Assembly: GCA_021730635.1 (NCBI GenBank)
Contig: JAJNNC010000001.1
Location: 744,001 to 808,000 of the forward strand
DNA from: Catalimonadaceae bacterium JC749
Lineage (GTDB): Bacteria > Bacteroidota > Bacteroidia > Cytophagales > Cyclobacteriaceae
Reading direction: 5' to 3'
Length of the DNA: 64,000 nucleotides
Made by a program: the position numbers and the translations under genes. Below are positions 8,313-17,763 of this stretch, piece after piece. Under the pieces are notes generated by a model that ran no database searches, was not told the origin of the DNA, and saw only the letters and a list, made by a program, of their open reading frames with translations. Positions within the stretch are counted from its first letter, which is position 1. Each line of letters opens with the position of its first letter.

Positions 8313-10385
8313 TCAGTATTTTGTATTAGTGTTATTCCTGCCTTCCTCTTGTATGGCTTGCGTAACCAGCTTTTCTACGGCTGACACGACCATAATCTCC
8401 GTTCGGCCTCCTTGTTGTTTAGCTAACTCCACTACTTTTTTCGCACGCTCTGGCCATTCTTCCGGAACTGTCGCCTGATATGCTATGATATCCATCGCCT
8501 CCAATCCTACAGCACCTAGTTGAGAAAGGTGATAAGACAAATCTTCTATTTCCTTTAAAACCGGCGACTTCCGGATAGTGGGTAACAGTTGATGGTGATT
8601 GGCTTCCCACAGGGAAAGCTTAGTCCTGATCGCTTCAGCCTCTTCCTCTGTTGACTTTTGCAAGTAATGGTCTACATCATCTCTGAATTCTCTGGCCACT
8701 TTCTGGTCTGGCGTGGCCACGTCTGCAATTTTGGTATAAGGAGAGAAAGAGGTATACATGGTGCCACCTGCGTTACGCTGATAGATTTTCAGCGGCTCAA
8801 TCACATCTACTAAAACTTCCAGTGCTTCCGTATCATAACCATTGGCCAGCCGACGCATCAGCATCCCTTTGTTTCTCAGGTGCATCAGACCTACTGTTTC
8901 CAGATACAAGCTTATTTTATCCAGACGCTCATACATATCTTCCACATCGTTTACAGACTGAGGCGACCAGTAGCGTTCTGCAATAGCGGCTGTTCGGGGC
9001 CAGATGCGGCTATCCACCGTTTCGGGCGTTACATGCTCTGACCACATAGTAGCCTCCCCTCCTAAAATTAATGCTTCCTGTTCTTCTGTAAGATTCGCAT
9101 CTGCAGGAATTGGATCGTTGAGGTAGTGTTCATTGGTAGGCTGTACAAGATCAATATAGTAGCCGTTAGAAAGAACACCCTGATACCCTTGCTTGGCGGC
9201 TTCATATAAAGACTCCTTGCCTCGCCAGGATTGGATAACAATATCTTTGGGTACGCCCGGCTGCAGGATTTCGTCCCAGCCCATCATTTTCTTGCCATGC
9301 TTTTGTATAATAGGGAGCAACCGTTCGTTGAATACCGTCTGTAACTCGTGGTTATCTTTGATATTATTCGCTTTCATGTAGGCTTGTATCTCCGGATTTT
9401 GGTCCCAATGTTTCCCGGTGTTTTCATCTCCACCGATATGAAAGTAATCGTCCGGAAACAAGGAAGCCATCTCTCCCAGCAGGCTATCCAAAAACTGATA
9501 CGTATAGTCATTGGTTGGATCCAGTACCGGGTCAAAGATGCCCCAATATCTTTCTATTTCATAGGCCTGATCCTGACTGCCCAGTTCGGGATAGGCCACC
9601 AGCATGGCGGTAGCATGCCCGGGCAAATCAAACTCCGGCACCACCCGGATACCCAATGCATCGGCATACGCTATGATGTCTCCGATCTGCTGTTGGGTAA
9701 AATACTGTCCGTCTGATCCTAACTCGTGTAGCTTTGGATAAACTTTTGACTCAACCCTGAAGCCCTGGTTATCGCTCAAATGCAAATGCAGAACGTTGAG
9801 TTTGGTAGCCGACATACCGTCCAGGTTTCTTTTGATGACATCCATGGGCAGGAAATGACGGGCAACGTCCAGCATCAGTCCTCTCCAGGCAAAACGGGGA
9901 TTATCATTGATCTGTAGGGCAGGAAAGTAATAGCCAGCCGTATCTGCCTGCAGCAACTGTAATAATGTTGCCATACCATGAATAGCTCCCAGGTCGGTAG
10001 GCGCTTCAATCTTTACCTGATTTTCGTCAATCGTTAACTGATACGATTCATCTTCATGCAGTACTACTTTTCCGGGACGGCTGACGGTGATCAAAACCGG
10101 GGCATTGGCATCCTTATCTTCCGGTTTTACAAAACCCTGAGCATGGAGAAAGATACCTGTCCTTTCGGAAATACTTCTGATCAATCGGGTTGCATTCGCA
10201 TAAATCCTCTCATCCGGGTTTCCCTGAACCGCTACCTGAAAGGTAGTATCTATTCTGAACTTACCCTCTTGCGAGATGAGTTCCTGTGGCATGGGCATCA
10301 ATGCATATTCGGCTTGCTGGCTAAGAACTGTATGTCCCAGCAGTAGGCATAAACAAAAAATGATAGGTTTGTAGATGATATCCAT
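8313..10385 (-). CDS. Beta-N-acetylhexosaminidase, GH20 family
   Basis: A 690-residue exported glycosidase. Residues 1-22 are a signal peptide (cleavage after VLSQ or nearby). Residues about 25-145 are the GH20 N-terminal alpha/beta domain, and about 150-490 the catalytic barrel. HIGGDE at 316-321 holds the catalytic Asp-Glu pair (D320, E321) for substrate-assisted cleavage of terminal GlcNAc or GalNAc. WRGLMLDVARHF and HLHLSDNQGFR are further family signatures, and the WSEH tryptophan segment lines the sugar pocket. The C-terminal about 190 residues are helical. It lies between an FG-GAP lipoprotein and the NagX-like gene, and is the only glycoside hydrolase in the window. Confidence 0.95.
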   Translation of the reverse strand: MDIIYKPIIFCLCLLLGHTVLSQQAEYALMPMPQELISQEGKFRIDTTFQVAVQGNPDERIYANATRLIRSISERTGIFLHAQGFVKPEDKDANAPVLITVSRPGKVVLHEDESYQLTIDENQVKIEAPTDLGAIHGMATLLQLLQADTAGYYFPALQINDNPRFAWRGLMLDVARHFLPMDVIKRNLDGMSATKLNVLHLHLSDNQGFRVESKVYPKLHELGSDGQYFTQQQIGDIIAYADALGIRVVPEFDLPGHATAMLVAYPELGSQDQAYEIERYWGIFDPVLDPTNDYTYQFLDSLLGEMASLFPDDYFHIGGDENTGKHWDQNPEIQAYMKANNIKDNHELQTVFNERLLPIIQKHGKKMMGWDEILQPGVPKDIVIQSWRGKESLYEAAKQGYQGVLSNGYYIDLVQPTNEHYLNDPIPADANLTEEQEALILGGEATMWSEHVTPETVDSRIWPRTAAIAERYWSPQSVNDVEDMYERLDKISLYLETVGLMHLRNKGMLMRRLANGYDTEALEVLVDVIEPLKIYQRNAGGTMYTSFSPYTKIADVATPDQKVAREFRDDVDHYLQKSTEEEAEAIRTKLSLWEANHHQLLPTIRKSPVLKEIEDLSYHLSQLGAVGLEAMDIIAYQATVPEEWPERAKKVVELAKQQGGRTEIMVVSAVEKLVTQAIQEEGRNNTNTKY

Positions 10386-10405
10386 TTCTTGAACGATAAT
10401 AACAT

Positions 10406-11959
10406 TTAAAACTGATTATTCCTTAAAATTAAAATATCCGGCGCAGAATTTATCCATTTTTCCTGTAGGGGACGGGTGATATGGGCAGGTCCGAAGACAT
10501 ATCCCCCCAGTATGATATCCTGATCGCCATCCTCGTCAATATCTCCAATGTCAAAAGTTAACCATCTCCCTTTTTCAGCTTCTGGGGTGGTATAGTCTCT
10601 GAAACTGTATTTTCCATCGGAGACATTCTCCAGGAAAAGAAAGCTTTTCTGCGGTGTATCCACAAAATTTGCAAAAAAAGCGATCACAGCTATATCCAGA
10701 TCTCCATCCAGGTCAAAATCTGCTGCCTTGGCCATGGTGGTGCCGTATGAGGGATAGAAAAATCTTTCTTCAAAGTTATCATTACCCTGATTCTCAAATA
10801 TCCGTACCCCATGATAATTTTTAAGCGCTACGGAAAAGTCTGCATTGTCTCCATTGGTGTAGAGTATGTCTAGTTTTCCATCTTTATTAAAATCTGCCAA
10901 CTCAAAGTAGCTGGAGCCGTATACGGGTGGAAATCGCAGTACCATCTTACGCTGAAAACTGCCTTTTCCTTTGTTATAAAGAATGATGATCCTTTCATCT
11001 CCCTGTGCCATCAATGCCATGATATCAGGTAATCCATCCTGATTAAAATCATGAATTTCTGTTTTGACACAACCCGGATTTGGATCCAAAACATGTTTTT
11101 TATGATCAGTGCCATCGTACCAGGAAAGATTTCCCACATAGTTGCCAAAATTGGCAATGACATAATCCTGGACTCCGTCCTGATTCAGATCGGTGATGGC
11201 AAGGTGTACCGGGCGGTGTAAATCCTTGAGAAGTTTACTATTATATTGCTTGTTTCCTAATTGCACCAAGGTACCCATGGGTTTATCGGAAGGATCCATG
11301 AGGCCAACCGATAAGAGATAACGTGCAGTATCTTTATCAACTACGTCTACCAATGGGCTCTCTGACTGCAGCGTATCGATCAGTTGCTGTTTGTTATCCA
11401 GAATTTTGATGTTTCCTGTCCGGCTTCCGACCCATAGGCGAGATGCTTTTGTGTCATAATGTATTAGGGTAGTTACCGGAGGTGTCACTTCATTGAAGTG
11501 TATCTCTTCTGTTCTAAAAAAAGAAAGTGAGTCTGCAAATACCTGCTTTTCAGACACTGGCATACTATCCGGAGCGTGAGTGAGATAATAGTCAACCAGC
11601 TTTTGCCAGGCTTTTTCTGTTATCTTTTTCTCATTGGGAAAAATCTCTGCCTGTGAGAGTACCTGAATCTCTTCATAAGAAAGGCCCGCATATAAGCTTA
11701 AACTGGTGTTAATACCCAAACGCGGTGCCATACGAGGCAAGACACCCTTTTCCCAAAGTTCTTTTGTTAACAAGGCCGGGTCTGGAAATAAATGGCATTG
11801 TTGGCAATACTGATACGCCAGTTGCTCCCCACTTAGATTTTGAATCTGTGTTGTGTCGGGAAAACGGACAGAAATTTCCATTTCCTGCTCTTCTTGATGT
11901 GTTGCCGGGTGGCAACCCCATGCCAATATCCAAACAAAAAAATAACAGGCTTTGCTCAT
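10406..11959 (-). CDS. FG-GAP/VCBS lipoprotein with N-terminal c-type haem motif
   Basis: A 517-residue lipoprotein. The start MSKACYFF at 11959 puts a lipobox (LAWGC, Cys16) after a short hydrophobic segment; an upstream frame start at 12034 would bury it. CQQCH at residues 52-56 is a class c haem-binding motif, followed by HLFPDP, and Met77 in VLPRM is a possible distal ligand. The rest is a beta-propeller-like array of FG-GAP/VCBS units with calcium loops DLNQDGVQD, DFNQDGLPD, DFNKDGKLD, DFDLDGDLD and DIDEDGDQD. The gene follows the large FG-GAP/UnbV lipoprotein by 137 bases and precedes GH20 by 20. Its role (glycan binding, redox or both) is unknown. Confidence 0.82.
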   Translation of the reverse strand: MSKACYFFVWILAWGCHPATHQEEQEMEISVRFPDTTQIQNLSGEQLAYQYCQQCHLFPDPALLTKELWEKGVLPRMAPRLGINTSLSLYAGLSYEEIQVLSQAEIFPNEKKITEKAWQKLVDYYLTHAPDSMPVSEKQVFADSLSFFRTEEIHFNEVTPPVTTLIHYDTKASRLWVGSRTGNIKILDNKQQLIDTLQSESPLVDVVDKDTARYLLSVGLMDPSDKPMGTLVQLGNKQYNSKLLKDLHRPVHLAITDLNQDGVQDYVIANFGNYVGNLSWYDGTDHKKHVLDPNPGCVKTEIHDFNQDGLPDIMALMAQGDERIIILYNKGKGSFQRKMVLRFPPVYGSSYFELADFNKDGKLDILYTNGDNADFSVALKNYHGVRIFENQGNDNFEERFFYPSYGTTMAKAADFDLDGDLDIAVIAFFANFVDTPQKSFLFLENVSDGKYSFRDYTTPEAEKGRWLTFDIGDIDEDGDQDIILGGYVFGPAHITRPLQEKWINSAPDILILRNNQF

Positions 11960-12096
11960 AGCATGCTTCTTCTCAATTAAAAAGAGGCTCCACAAAGCCT
12001 CTTTTATTTTATTTAAATACATCCAGACAGACAAAGTAAAGGATTCAAAGAAACAGCAATAATAAAAGCCAAACGAGTTGCTCAGCTTAGCAATGA

Positions 12097-15000
12097 TCAG
12101 GTAGGATTCAACATGATATCCCGGCTATTTCCTTTAAAATCGTAAATAGTAATTGACACCACTTCATCACTAAACTTAATCTGCCGGGTAGACTGTGACA
12201 GATAGGTAGAACCATAATAGAACTCTGCTTTACAGGTAGAACCGTCTGCCATGGTGATGGCTGCCCAGGCATCCATAGGCTCCAGTTGCACAATACGATC
12301 GGGCGCTGCTTGTTTTTCAGAAAACACTCTCAAACTATCCTGGTTTTGTGTGACAACATAGAGGCTTTCTCCTTGCTTTCCTCTTACTTCTGCCAGCCCT
12401 TTGGCATCGCCGGGAACGTACCAGCCACTCTTGCTCAGTGCGACAGGTCTAAAATTCCCCTTCCCGTCACCCTGTAAGTATAAGCCTCGAAGCGCGTCGT
12501 AACGTCCGGTGAACACTTCTGTAGCATAGTTGTTGCCTACTGCCAGCACATCCAGATAACCATCCCCATTGATATCTCTGCTCAACATGCCATAAACAGG
12601 GGCAAACTGTGCCTCTATCGGCAGCGATTTGAGAGAAAACTTTCCGTTCCCTTCATTTGCTATATAGCTGCTTTCCATGTGGTTGGCATGATAGCTGATA
12701 GCCCCTTCCAGTTCTTTCTGCGTAAACAGGCTGTCGAAGGTAGCGCGCCCGTAAGTGGCATAATTCTGAAATTTTCTCTTCATAGAAACCATCTGAGAGA
12801 TCAAATCATCGCGGCTATGAACGGGATAGGCTCTGGGCACTCCTGCTTCATCTTTAATATAACAAGTAATAATAGCATCGTACCCTCCGTTTTCATCAAA
12901 GTCTTTCGCATAGACGGAAATCGGAAACTCATCAGAAGCTTTATATTGGGTATTCAACCCTATATTACCTGCTATGTAATCAATATCCCCATCGTTGTCG
13001 TAATCACCAGCAGCCAGACTGCTCCACCAACCCACCTGATCACTTATTCCTGTATTTTGAGTTATATTTTCAAATTTCTCTCCTGTATTCCTGAAAAAGC
13101 TAATAGGTTGCCACTCGGCAGCCAGCACCAAATCAATACGGCCATCATTATCAAAGTCGGTCCAGAGGGCATCTGCTACCATCCCAAAATTGACAAGGTC
13201 GGCACAAAGCTCTTGGGTCACATCGGCAAAGGTTCCTCCCTCATTGCGAAGAATATAGCTGGATACCGGCTTTGGATAGGCTCCTGGTGCTACTCTGCCT
13301 CCTACAAACAAATCCAGATCGCCATCTTGATCATAATCGGCCGCTTTCACACACGAACCGCTGGTAGCTATTGTTGGTAAGGCACCTGCTGCTCTTTGAA
13401 AACTTCCTTTCCCCTCATTGAGATATAAGCGGTCCTGCAACAAGGCATGATTTTCAGCATATTCATAACTCCCACTCACCACATACAAATCCTGGTCGCC
13501 GTCATTGTCTGCATCAAAGAAAAGCGCTCCCATGTCTTCCTCCTCCATCTTACCCTGCTTTACGCTTTGCAATGCCTTAAAACTACCATTATTATTTTGT
13601 ACAAATAAAGCACTGGCTTTCCCGGAAGAACCTCCTATATAGAAATCATCTAACCCATCGCTATTAACGTCTCCTACGGCAATCCCTGGCCCCATTTGGG
13701 TATATTTATGGGGTAAAGTACGTTGCAGGTTAAAATCGATCTGATCTGTTTCATCATGCTTAAAAGATATGCCATACTGCGCAGAGACTTCTGCAAAGGT
13801 GGGTGGCACTGTTTCAGGAAAAAGCCGATCCCCTCTACTAATAGAGCGAGCATTAGAATAACTGACTTTTACTACCTGATCCGCTTCTATATTTTCTAAT
13901 AGTTGATACTTGCCATCGGGCCAGAATACCTGCAGAGAGTCTACCTGTTCATAAGCTCCTAAGCCAAAGTGAGCAGTATTTTCCATGGAAGAAAGGTAGC
14001 CTCTATACAAAGAGTTTTCAAAATACTGCCTTTCACCCTCGCCATAGTTAATAATAATTTTAGCTCCCAGCCCAGACTTGTTTGCAGAAGTACCTTCTAA
14101 GTGTACTCTCAGAAAATGAGGCTTCGCTGCTTCTTCAAGATTGTATAGCTGATTTTCATAGACAAAGGCACTGTCATTGATATTATTGACTATAAAATCA
14201 AGGTCACCATCATTATCCAGATCAGCATAAGCAGCTCCATTGGAAAATGAAGGCCTATATAATCCCCAATCCTTTGTTTTGTCACTGAAAGTGAGTTCCT
14301 GGCCAGGAATGGCACCATTGTTCCGGAAAGCGTAGTTAGATATTTTCACTACAGGAATAGCATTTTGCAACATCATATCACTGGCTACCCCACCGACCGG
14401 ACCACTTCTATAAGAGGCAAAGTCCCTGTCGGTCACATCTTTTGGAAAACCATTTGTTACGATAAGATCTTTGAAGCCATCATTGTCAAAATCAGCCACC
14501 AGAGGGCTCCAACTCCAGTCGGTTTGATGAATGCCTGAAAGCTGTCCGATCTCACTAAAAGTAGGATGACCTTCACTGGTAAAACCATTGTTTAATTGCA
14601 ATGTGTTGCGGACATACTGATGCTGATAATTGTACTGCTCGTTGTTGATATAGGCAGTATAGTTGTTAGCGCCCAGCATTTGTTTTTTCCGGGCATTAGA
14701 TTCGGGAAGCATATCCAGAGCGATAATATCTACCAGGGCATCATTGTTGAAATCTACCACATCGGTACCCATTGCAGAATAGCTCTGATGGCTCAGATAC
14801 TCTGCTATTCTATTGGTAAAGGTTCCATCCTGATTGTTAATGTATAAAAGATCATTAGAAATATAATCGTTTGCTATGTAGATATCTGGCCATCCATCCA
14901 GGTTAATATCTGATACAGTAATTCCCAGGCCGAAGCCTTCTGTGAGAATCCCTGCTTCTTTCGTCACATTGGAAAAGACAGGGTGTCCAGCTGGTCCAAT

Positions 15001-15678
15001 GCCTTCATTACGGTACAAACGATCGTTGTTTAAAGCAGAGCCATCTACAATTTTTTTCCTATAGTTCGTCGGCACGCTCATATTGATGACATTGGTGAGC
15101 AGGTACAGGTCTAGATCACCATCCAGATCATAGTCAAAAAAAGCAGCTTGAGTTGTATTACCAGCATCGGCAATACCATAGGCAGAAGCTGATTCTGTAA
15201 ATACAGGAACACCGTAATCATTGAGCCCCGTATTCACATACAGCAAATTCTTTCTACTGAGTGAGTCTTTTTTTAAAGTGGCAGAAACATAAATATCGAG
15301 CCAGCCATCTTCATTGATATCCACAATGGCAATTCCTGAACACCATTTTCCTTCTCCTGTGACCTGAGCCTCTGAAGTTACCTCTTTGAACCTCAAATTA
15401 CCTTGGTTCAAATAAAGTGCATTGGGAACCATATTTCCGGTAAAATAGACATCGGAAAGCCCATCATTGTTAAAGTCTCCAATACCCACTCCACCTCCAT
15501 TATAAACATATTCTTCCTTTAAGATATTTAATGTGTCATTTTCTACAATCCTGTTGGAGAAGGAGATAGAGGACTGCTCTGAAGAAATTAATTGAAAAAG
15601 AGTTGGTTTTTCATCTTTACAGCTTCCAAGTAGCATAAGGGAAGCCAGTAAGATGAGAAAATGTTGTAGTAATTTCAT
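12097..15678 (-). CDS. Large FG-GAP/VCBS repeat lipoprotein with ASPIC/UnbV domain
   Basis: A 1193-residue surface lipoprotein (start MKLLQHF at 15678, lipobox LLGSC, Cys20). Two arrays of FG-GAP/VCBS units, with calcium loops such as DFNNDGLSD, DINEDGWLD, DYDLDGDLD, DLDNDGDLD, DVNSDGLDD and DYDNDGDID, flank an ASPIC/UnbV domain near residues 530-620 (LGAKI.I.YGEG and VDSLQVFWPDGK segments). At least twelve such loops suggest two propellers. Genes of this size class often accompany SusCD pairs in Bacteroidota, where a glycan-binding or processing role at the surface is suspected but not shown. It lies after susD beyond a terminator hairpin, so it may have its own promoter. Confidence 0.85.
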   Translation of the reverse strand: MKLLQHFLILLASLMLLGSCKDEKPTLFQLISSEQSSISFSNRIVENDTLNILKEEYVYNGGGVGIGDFNNDGLSDVYFTGNMVPNALYLNQGNLRFKEVTSEAQVTGEGKWCSGIAIVDINEDGWLDIYVSATLKKDSLSRKNLLYVNTGLNDYGVPVFTESASAYGIADAGNTTQAAFFDYDLDGDLDLYLLTNVINMSVPTNYRKKIVDGSALNNDRLYRNEGIGPAGHPVFSNVTKEAGILTEGFGLGITVSDINLDGWPDIYIANDYISNDLLYINNQDGTFTNRIAEYLSHQSYSAMGTDVVDFNNDALVDIIALDMLPESNARKKQMLGANNYTAYINNEQYNYQHQYVRNTLQLNNGFTSEGHPTFSEIGQLSGIHQTDWSWSPLVADFDNDGFKDLIVTNGFPKDVTDRDFASYRSGPVGGVASDMMLQNAIPVVKISNYAFRNNGAIPGQELTFSDKTKDWGLYRPSFSNGAAYADLDNDGDLDFIVNNINDSAFVYENQLYNLEEAAKPHFLRVHLEGTSANKSGLGAKIIINYGEGERQYFENSLYRGYLSSMENTAHFGLGAYEQVDSLQVFWPDGKYQLLENIEADQVVKVSYSNARSISRGDRLFPETVPPTFAEVSAQYGISFKHDETDQIDFNLQRTLPHKYTQMGPGIAVGDVNSDGLDDFYIGGSSGKASALFVQNNNGSFKALQSVKQGKMEEEDMGALFFDADNDGDQDLYVVSGSYEYAENHALLQDRLYLNEGKGSFQRAAGALPTIATSGSCVKAADYDQDGDLDLFVGGRVAPGAYPKPVSSYILRNEGGTFADVTQELCADLVNFGMVADALWTDFDNDGRIDLVLAAEWQPISFFRNTGEKFENITQNTGISDQVGWWSSLAAGDYDNDGDIDYIAGNIGLNTQYKASDEFPISVYAKDFDENGGYDAIITCYIKDEAGVPRAYPVHSRDDLISQMVSMKRKFQNYATYGRATFDSLFTQKELEGAISYHANHMESSYIANEGNGKFSLKSLPIEAQFAPVYGMLSRDINGDGYLDVLAVGNNYATEVFTGRYDALRGLYLQGDGKGNFRPVALSKSGWYVPGDAKGLAEVRGKQGESLYVVTQNQDSLRVFSEKQAAPDRIVQLEPMDAWAAITMADGSTCKAEFYYGSTYLSQSTRQIKFSDEVVSITIYDFKGNSRDIMLNPT

Positions 15679-15790
15679 TGAGTAATAAAGGTTTATGATA
15701 AGCATGCCCTTCAAACTACAGAAGTTTTAGAAGAACACTTTGCCTTCACAGGCTTAAAGCCTTCCGCTCAGTATAATTATCCAGAATAAT

Positions 15791-15809
15791 CATATTCACG
15801 GAGAATATG
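15791..15809 (-). promoter_or_regulatory. Dyad upstream of the FG-GAP/UnbV gene
   Basis: CATATTC and GAATATG are perfect 7-bp arms around ACGGA, between the susCD terminator and the FG-GAP gene start (113-131 bases upstream). It could be an operator. No matching regulator gene is adjacent. Confidence 0.35.
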
Positions 15810-15820
15810 CTGTCCCTATA

Positions 15821-15855
15821 ACAAAAAACAAGTCAGGTTAAGTGCCTGACTTGTT
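15821..15855 (-). terminator. Rho-independent terminator of susCD
   Basis: AACAAGTCAGG (15827-15837) and CCTGACTTGTT (15845-15855) form a perfect 11-bp stem with a 7-base loop. On the minus strand it is followed by a T-rich tract (TTTTTTGTT). It starts about 30 bases after the susD stop codon. Confidence 0.9.
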
Positions 15856-15886
15856 TCTAATTTACTAATGAGTACTAGAATAACAA

Positions 15887-17695
15887 TTAATATCCGGGAT
15901 TTTGAGAGAGTACATCAGCACCTTGTAAGTCAATCTGCCGTTGCGGAATAGGCAGATAATTGTCTTGAGGAGCCGTAAAGTTAGCTCCAGCAAATTGAGC
16001 CGGAATATACTGGACCTCAAAGTCCAGATAAGCGTTGAGGTAAGTATCCGTTATTCCCCAGCGCAGGAGATCATAGAACCGTTTGCCTTCCATGGATAGC
16101 TCCAGTTTACGCTCGAAGCGTACCGCTTCCCGAGCCAGGGCCTGATCCGTCCAGGGCTGATCATATGTGCTGATCACATAGTTAGCCGCTGGTACAGGAA
16201 GACCAGCATCATCAAAGAGGTCTTTGCTTTGATCATTGGGGTCACGCGCAGGCGTAAATGTTGCAGGGTTAGCCGCTCTAGCCCGTACCATATTGACATA
16301 CTCACGAGCTTTCTCCAAACTTCCAATTTCTACTTCTGCCTCAGCAGCCATCAGCAATACATCAGCAAAGCGAAGGATCATGAAGTTGGTAGCAGCATAA
16401 CCGGGAGTCCAACCGCTGGCATCACGGGTGCTGTATTCTGACTTGCGCAGGTTATACTTCTTAGGAGTATAAGGGCCGGCGTGGCTTTGGTCCCGGATCC
16501 AGGCAGCTCCCGGGTGAACATTCCAATCTAAGAAAGCAATACCCCGGCGACCAATAGTATGGTCAAGGCGAGGGTCAAGTGGTCCGGCATCCGGCTCGAA
16601 AGCATCGCTAGACAATACCCCCTGATCATTCTTTAGTTCATAAGCATCATCTCTATACTGATAGTTCTGAAACATCGGCAGTCCTTCAGGAGTGGTTCGG
16701 TATGATGCTGCCATATCGAAGCTAGGCTGGAAGAATCCGCAGCAGTCGCTAGGCGCTGCTTGTCCTGCTGCCGTGTTGTAGGGCATAGCCATAGCCAGTT
16801 CATGCAGAGAATTATTGGTATTCTGAGCTCCTCCAGTAGCTTGGAAAGCAAATATGGATTCCTGAGAGTTTTCGTTGGCTACGGTAAAGAGCTCCTCAAA
16901 ATCCGGGAATAACCCATACTTCTGACCGTCAGAAGTAACGCCATTGGCAATGATATCATCGAACAGTGCCTTGGCTTCAGTAAATTTGTTCTGGAACAGA
17001 TAAGTAGTGGCCAGATAAGTAGCTGCGGCCCATTTATTAGGGCGACCAACCTGTGCCTGCGTTTCTGGCAGGGTATTCATAGCATACTGAAACTCTGCCT
17101 CAATATTCGGCCAGATATCAGTATTATTAGGAATCTCCTCCGCACCGGCCGCATAATCTACAGTTTCATCAACCCAAGGAACCATCATGTAGTGTTTCCG
17201 AAGTTCAAAATAGTAGTGCCCCCGCAAAAAACGAGCTTCTGCAGAAATACGGTTTTTGACGTCTTCAGCCACACCTTCCGCTTCAGGTAGCAGGGCGAGT
17301 ACCCGGTTAGCCCGGGCTATTCCTTCGTAGGAACTGCTCCATTTCTCATTCACTAAGCCATTGGTCGGGGTCACTTCATAGCGTTCTACCGGGTTCATGT
17401 CGGCAAAATCTCCTGCATCGGTACCTTTGTTGGCATCTCCTCCGCGAATACTTCCCCACAACCAGTTAGTAGCCCCTCCGTGCCAGTTACCTCCAAGACC
17501 GTCGAGTACGGCATAGACACCTAAGAGTTGTCCCTCTAGCCCACTTGTAGTAAGTAGTTGGCCTTCCGATACCTGGCCGGTAGCCGGCACTTCGAGAAAT
17601 TCGTCGTTACAAGAAGAACTAACACCCAACAGCACCCCCGTGATAAACATTGAGGGGAGCCATTTTCTTGTTATTTTTATTAGATTTTTCATCAT
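15887..17695 (-). CDS. SusD/RagB-family outer-membrane glycan-binding lipoprotein
   Basis: A surface lipoprotein of 602 residues that caps the SusC channel and hands it oligosaccharide. The start at 17695 (MMKNLIK; the second ATG at 17692 is equally possible) gives a normal lipobox SSSC (Cys29); a longer frame start at 17758 would displace it. The N-terminal half contains the tetratricopeptide-like helices (AEARFLRGHYYFEL). The C-terminal SusD signatures are FYDLLRWG, which follows ELSMEGKR, and YLPIPQRQIDL near the end. It follows susC by 68 bases and is closed by a strong terminator. The glycan specificity cannot be read from the sequence. Confidence 0.93.
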   Translation of the reverse strand: MMKNLIKITRKWLPSMFITGVLLGVSSSCNDEFLEVPATGQVSEGQLLTTSGLEGQLLGVYAVLDGLGGNWHGGATNWLWGSIRGGDANKGTDAGDFADMNPVERYEVTPTNGLVNEKWSSSYEGIARANRVLALLPEAEGVAEDVKNRISAEARFLRGHYYFELRKHYMMVPWVDETVDYAAGAEEIPNNTDIWPNIEAEFQYAMNTLPETQAQVGRPNKWAAATYLATTYLFQNKFTEAKALFDDIIANGVTSDGQKYGLFPDFEELFTVANENSQESIFAFQATGGAQNTNNSLHELAMAMPYNTAAGQAAPSDCCGFFQPSFDMAASYRTTPEGLPMFQNYQYRDDAYELKNDQGVLSSDAFEPDAGPLDPRLDHTIGRRGIAFLDWNVHPGAAWIRDQSHAGPYTPKKYNLRKSEYSTRDASGWTPGYAATNFMILRFADVLLMAAEAEVEIGSLEKAREYVNMVRARAANPATFTPARDPNDQSKDLFDDAGLPVPAANYVISTYDQPWTDQALAREAVRFERKLELSMEGKRFYDLLRWGITDTYLNAYLDFEVQYIPAQFAGANFTAPQDNYLPIPQRQIDLQGADVLSQNPGY

Positions 17696-17763
17696 ATTTA
17701 TTAATATTTTTTTAACCAGGAGGGAAGCAATAACGGCTTCACCCCTATTGGATATCATCCTAC

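Noticed and set aside
12679-13380. A 233-codon frame on the plus strand inside the large FG-GAP gene
   Set aside because: It is antisense to clear calcium-loop repeats on the minus strand and has no family features; the repeated DxDxDG codons produce long mirror frames.
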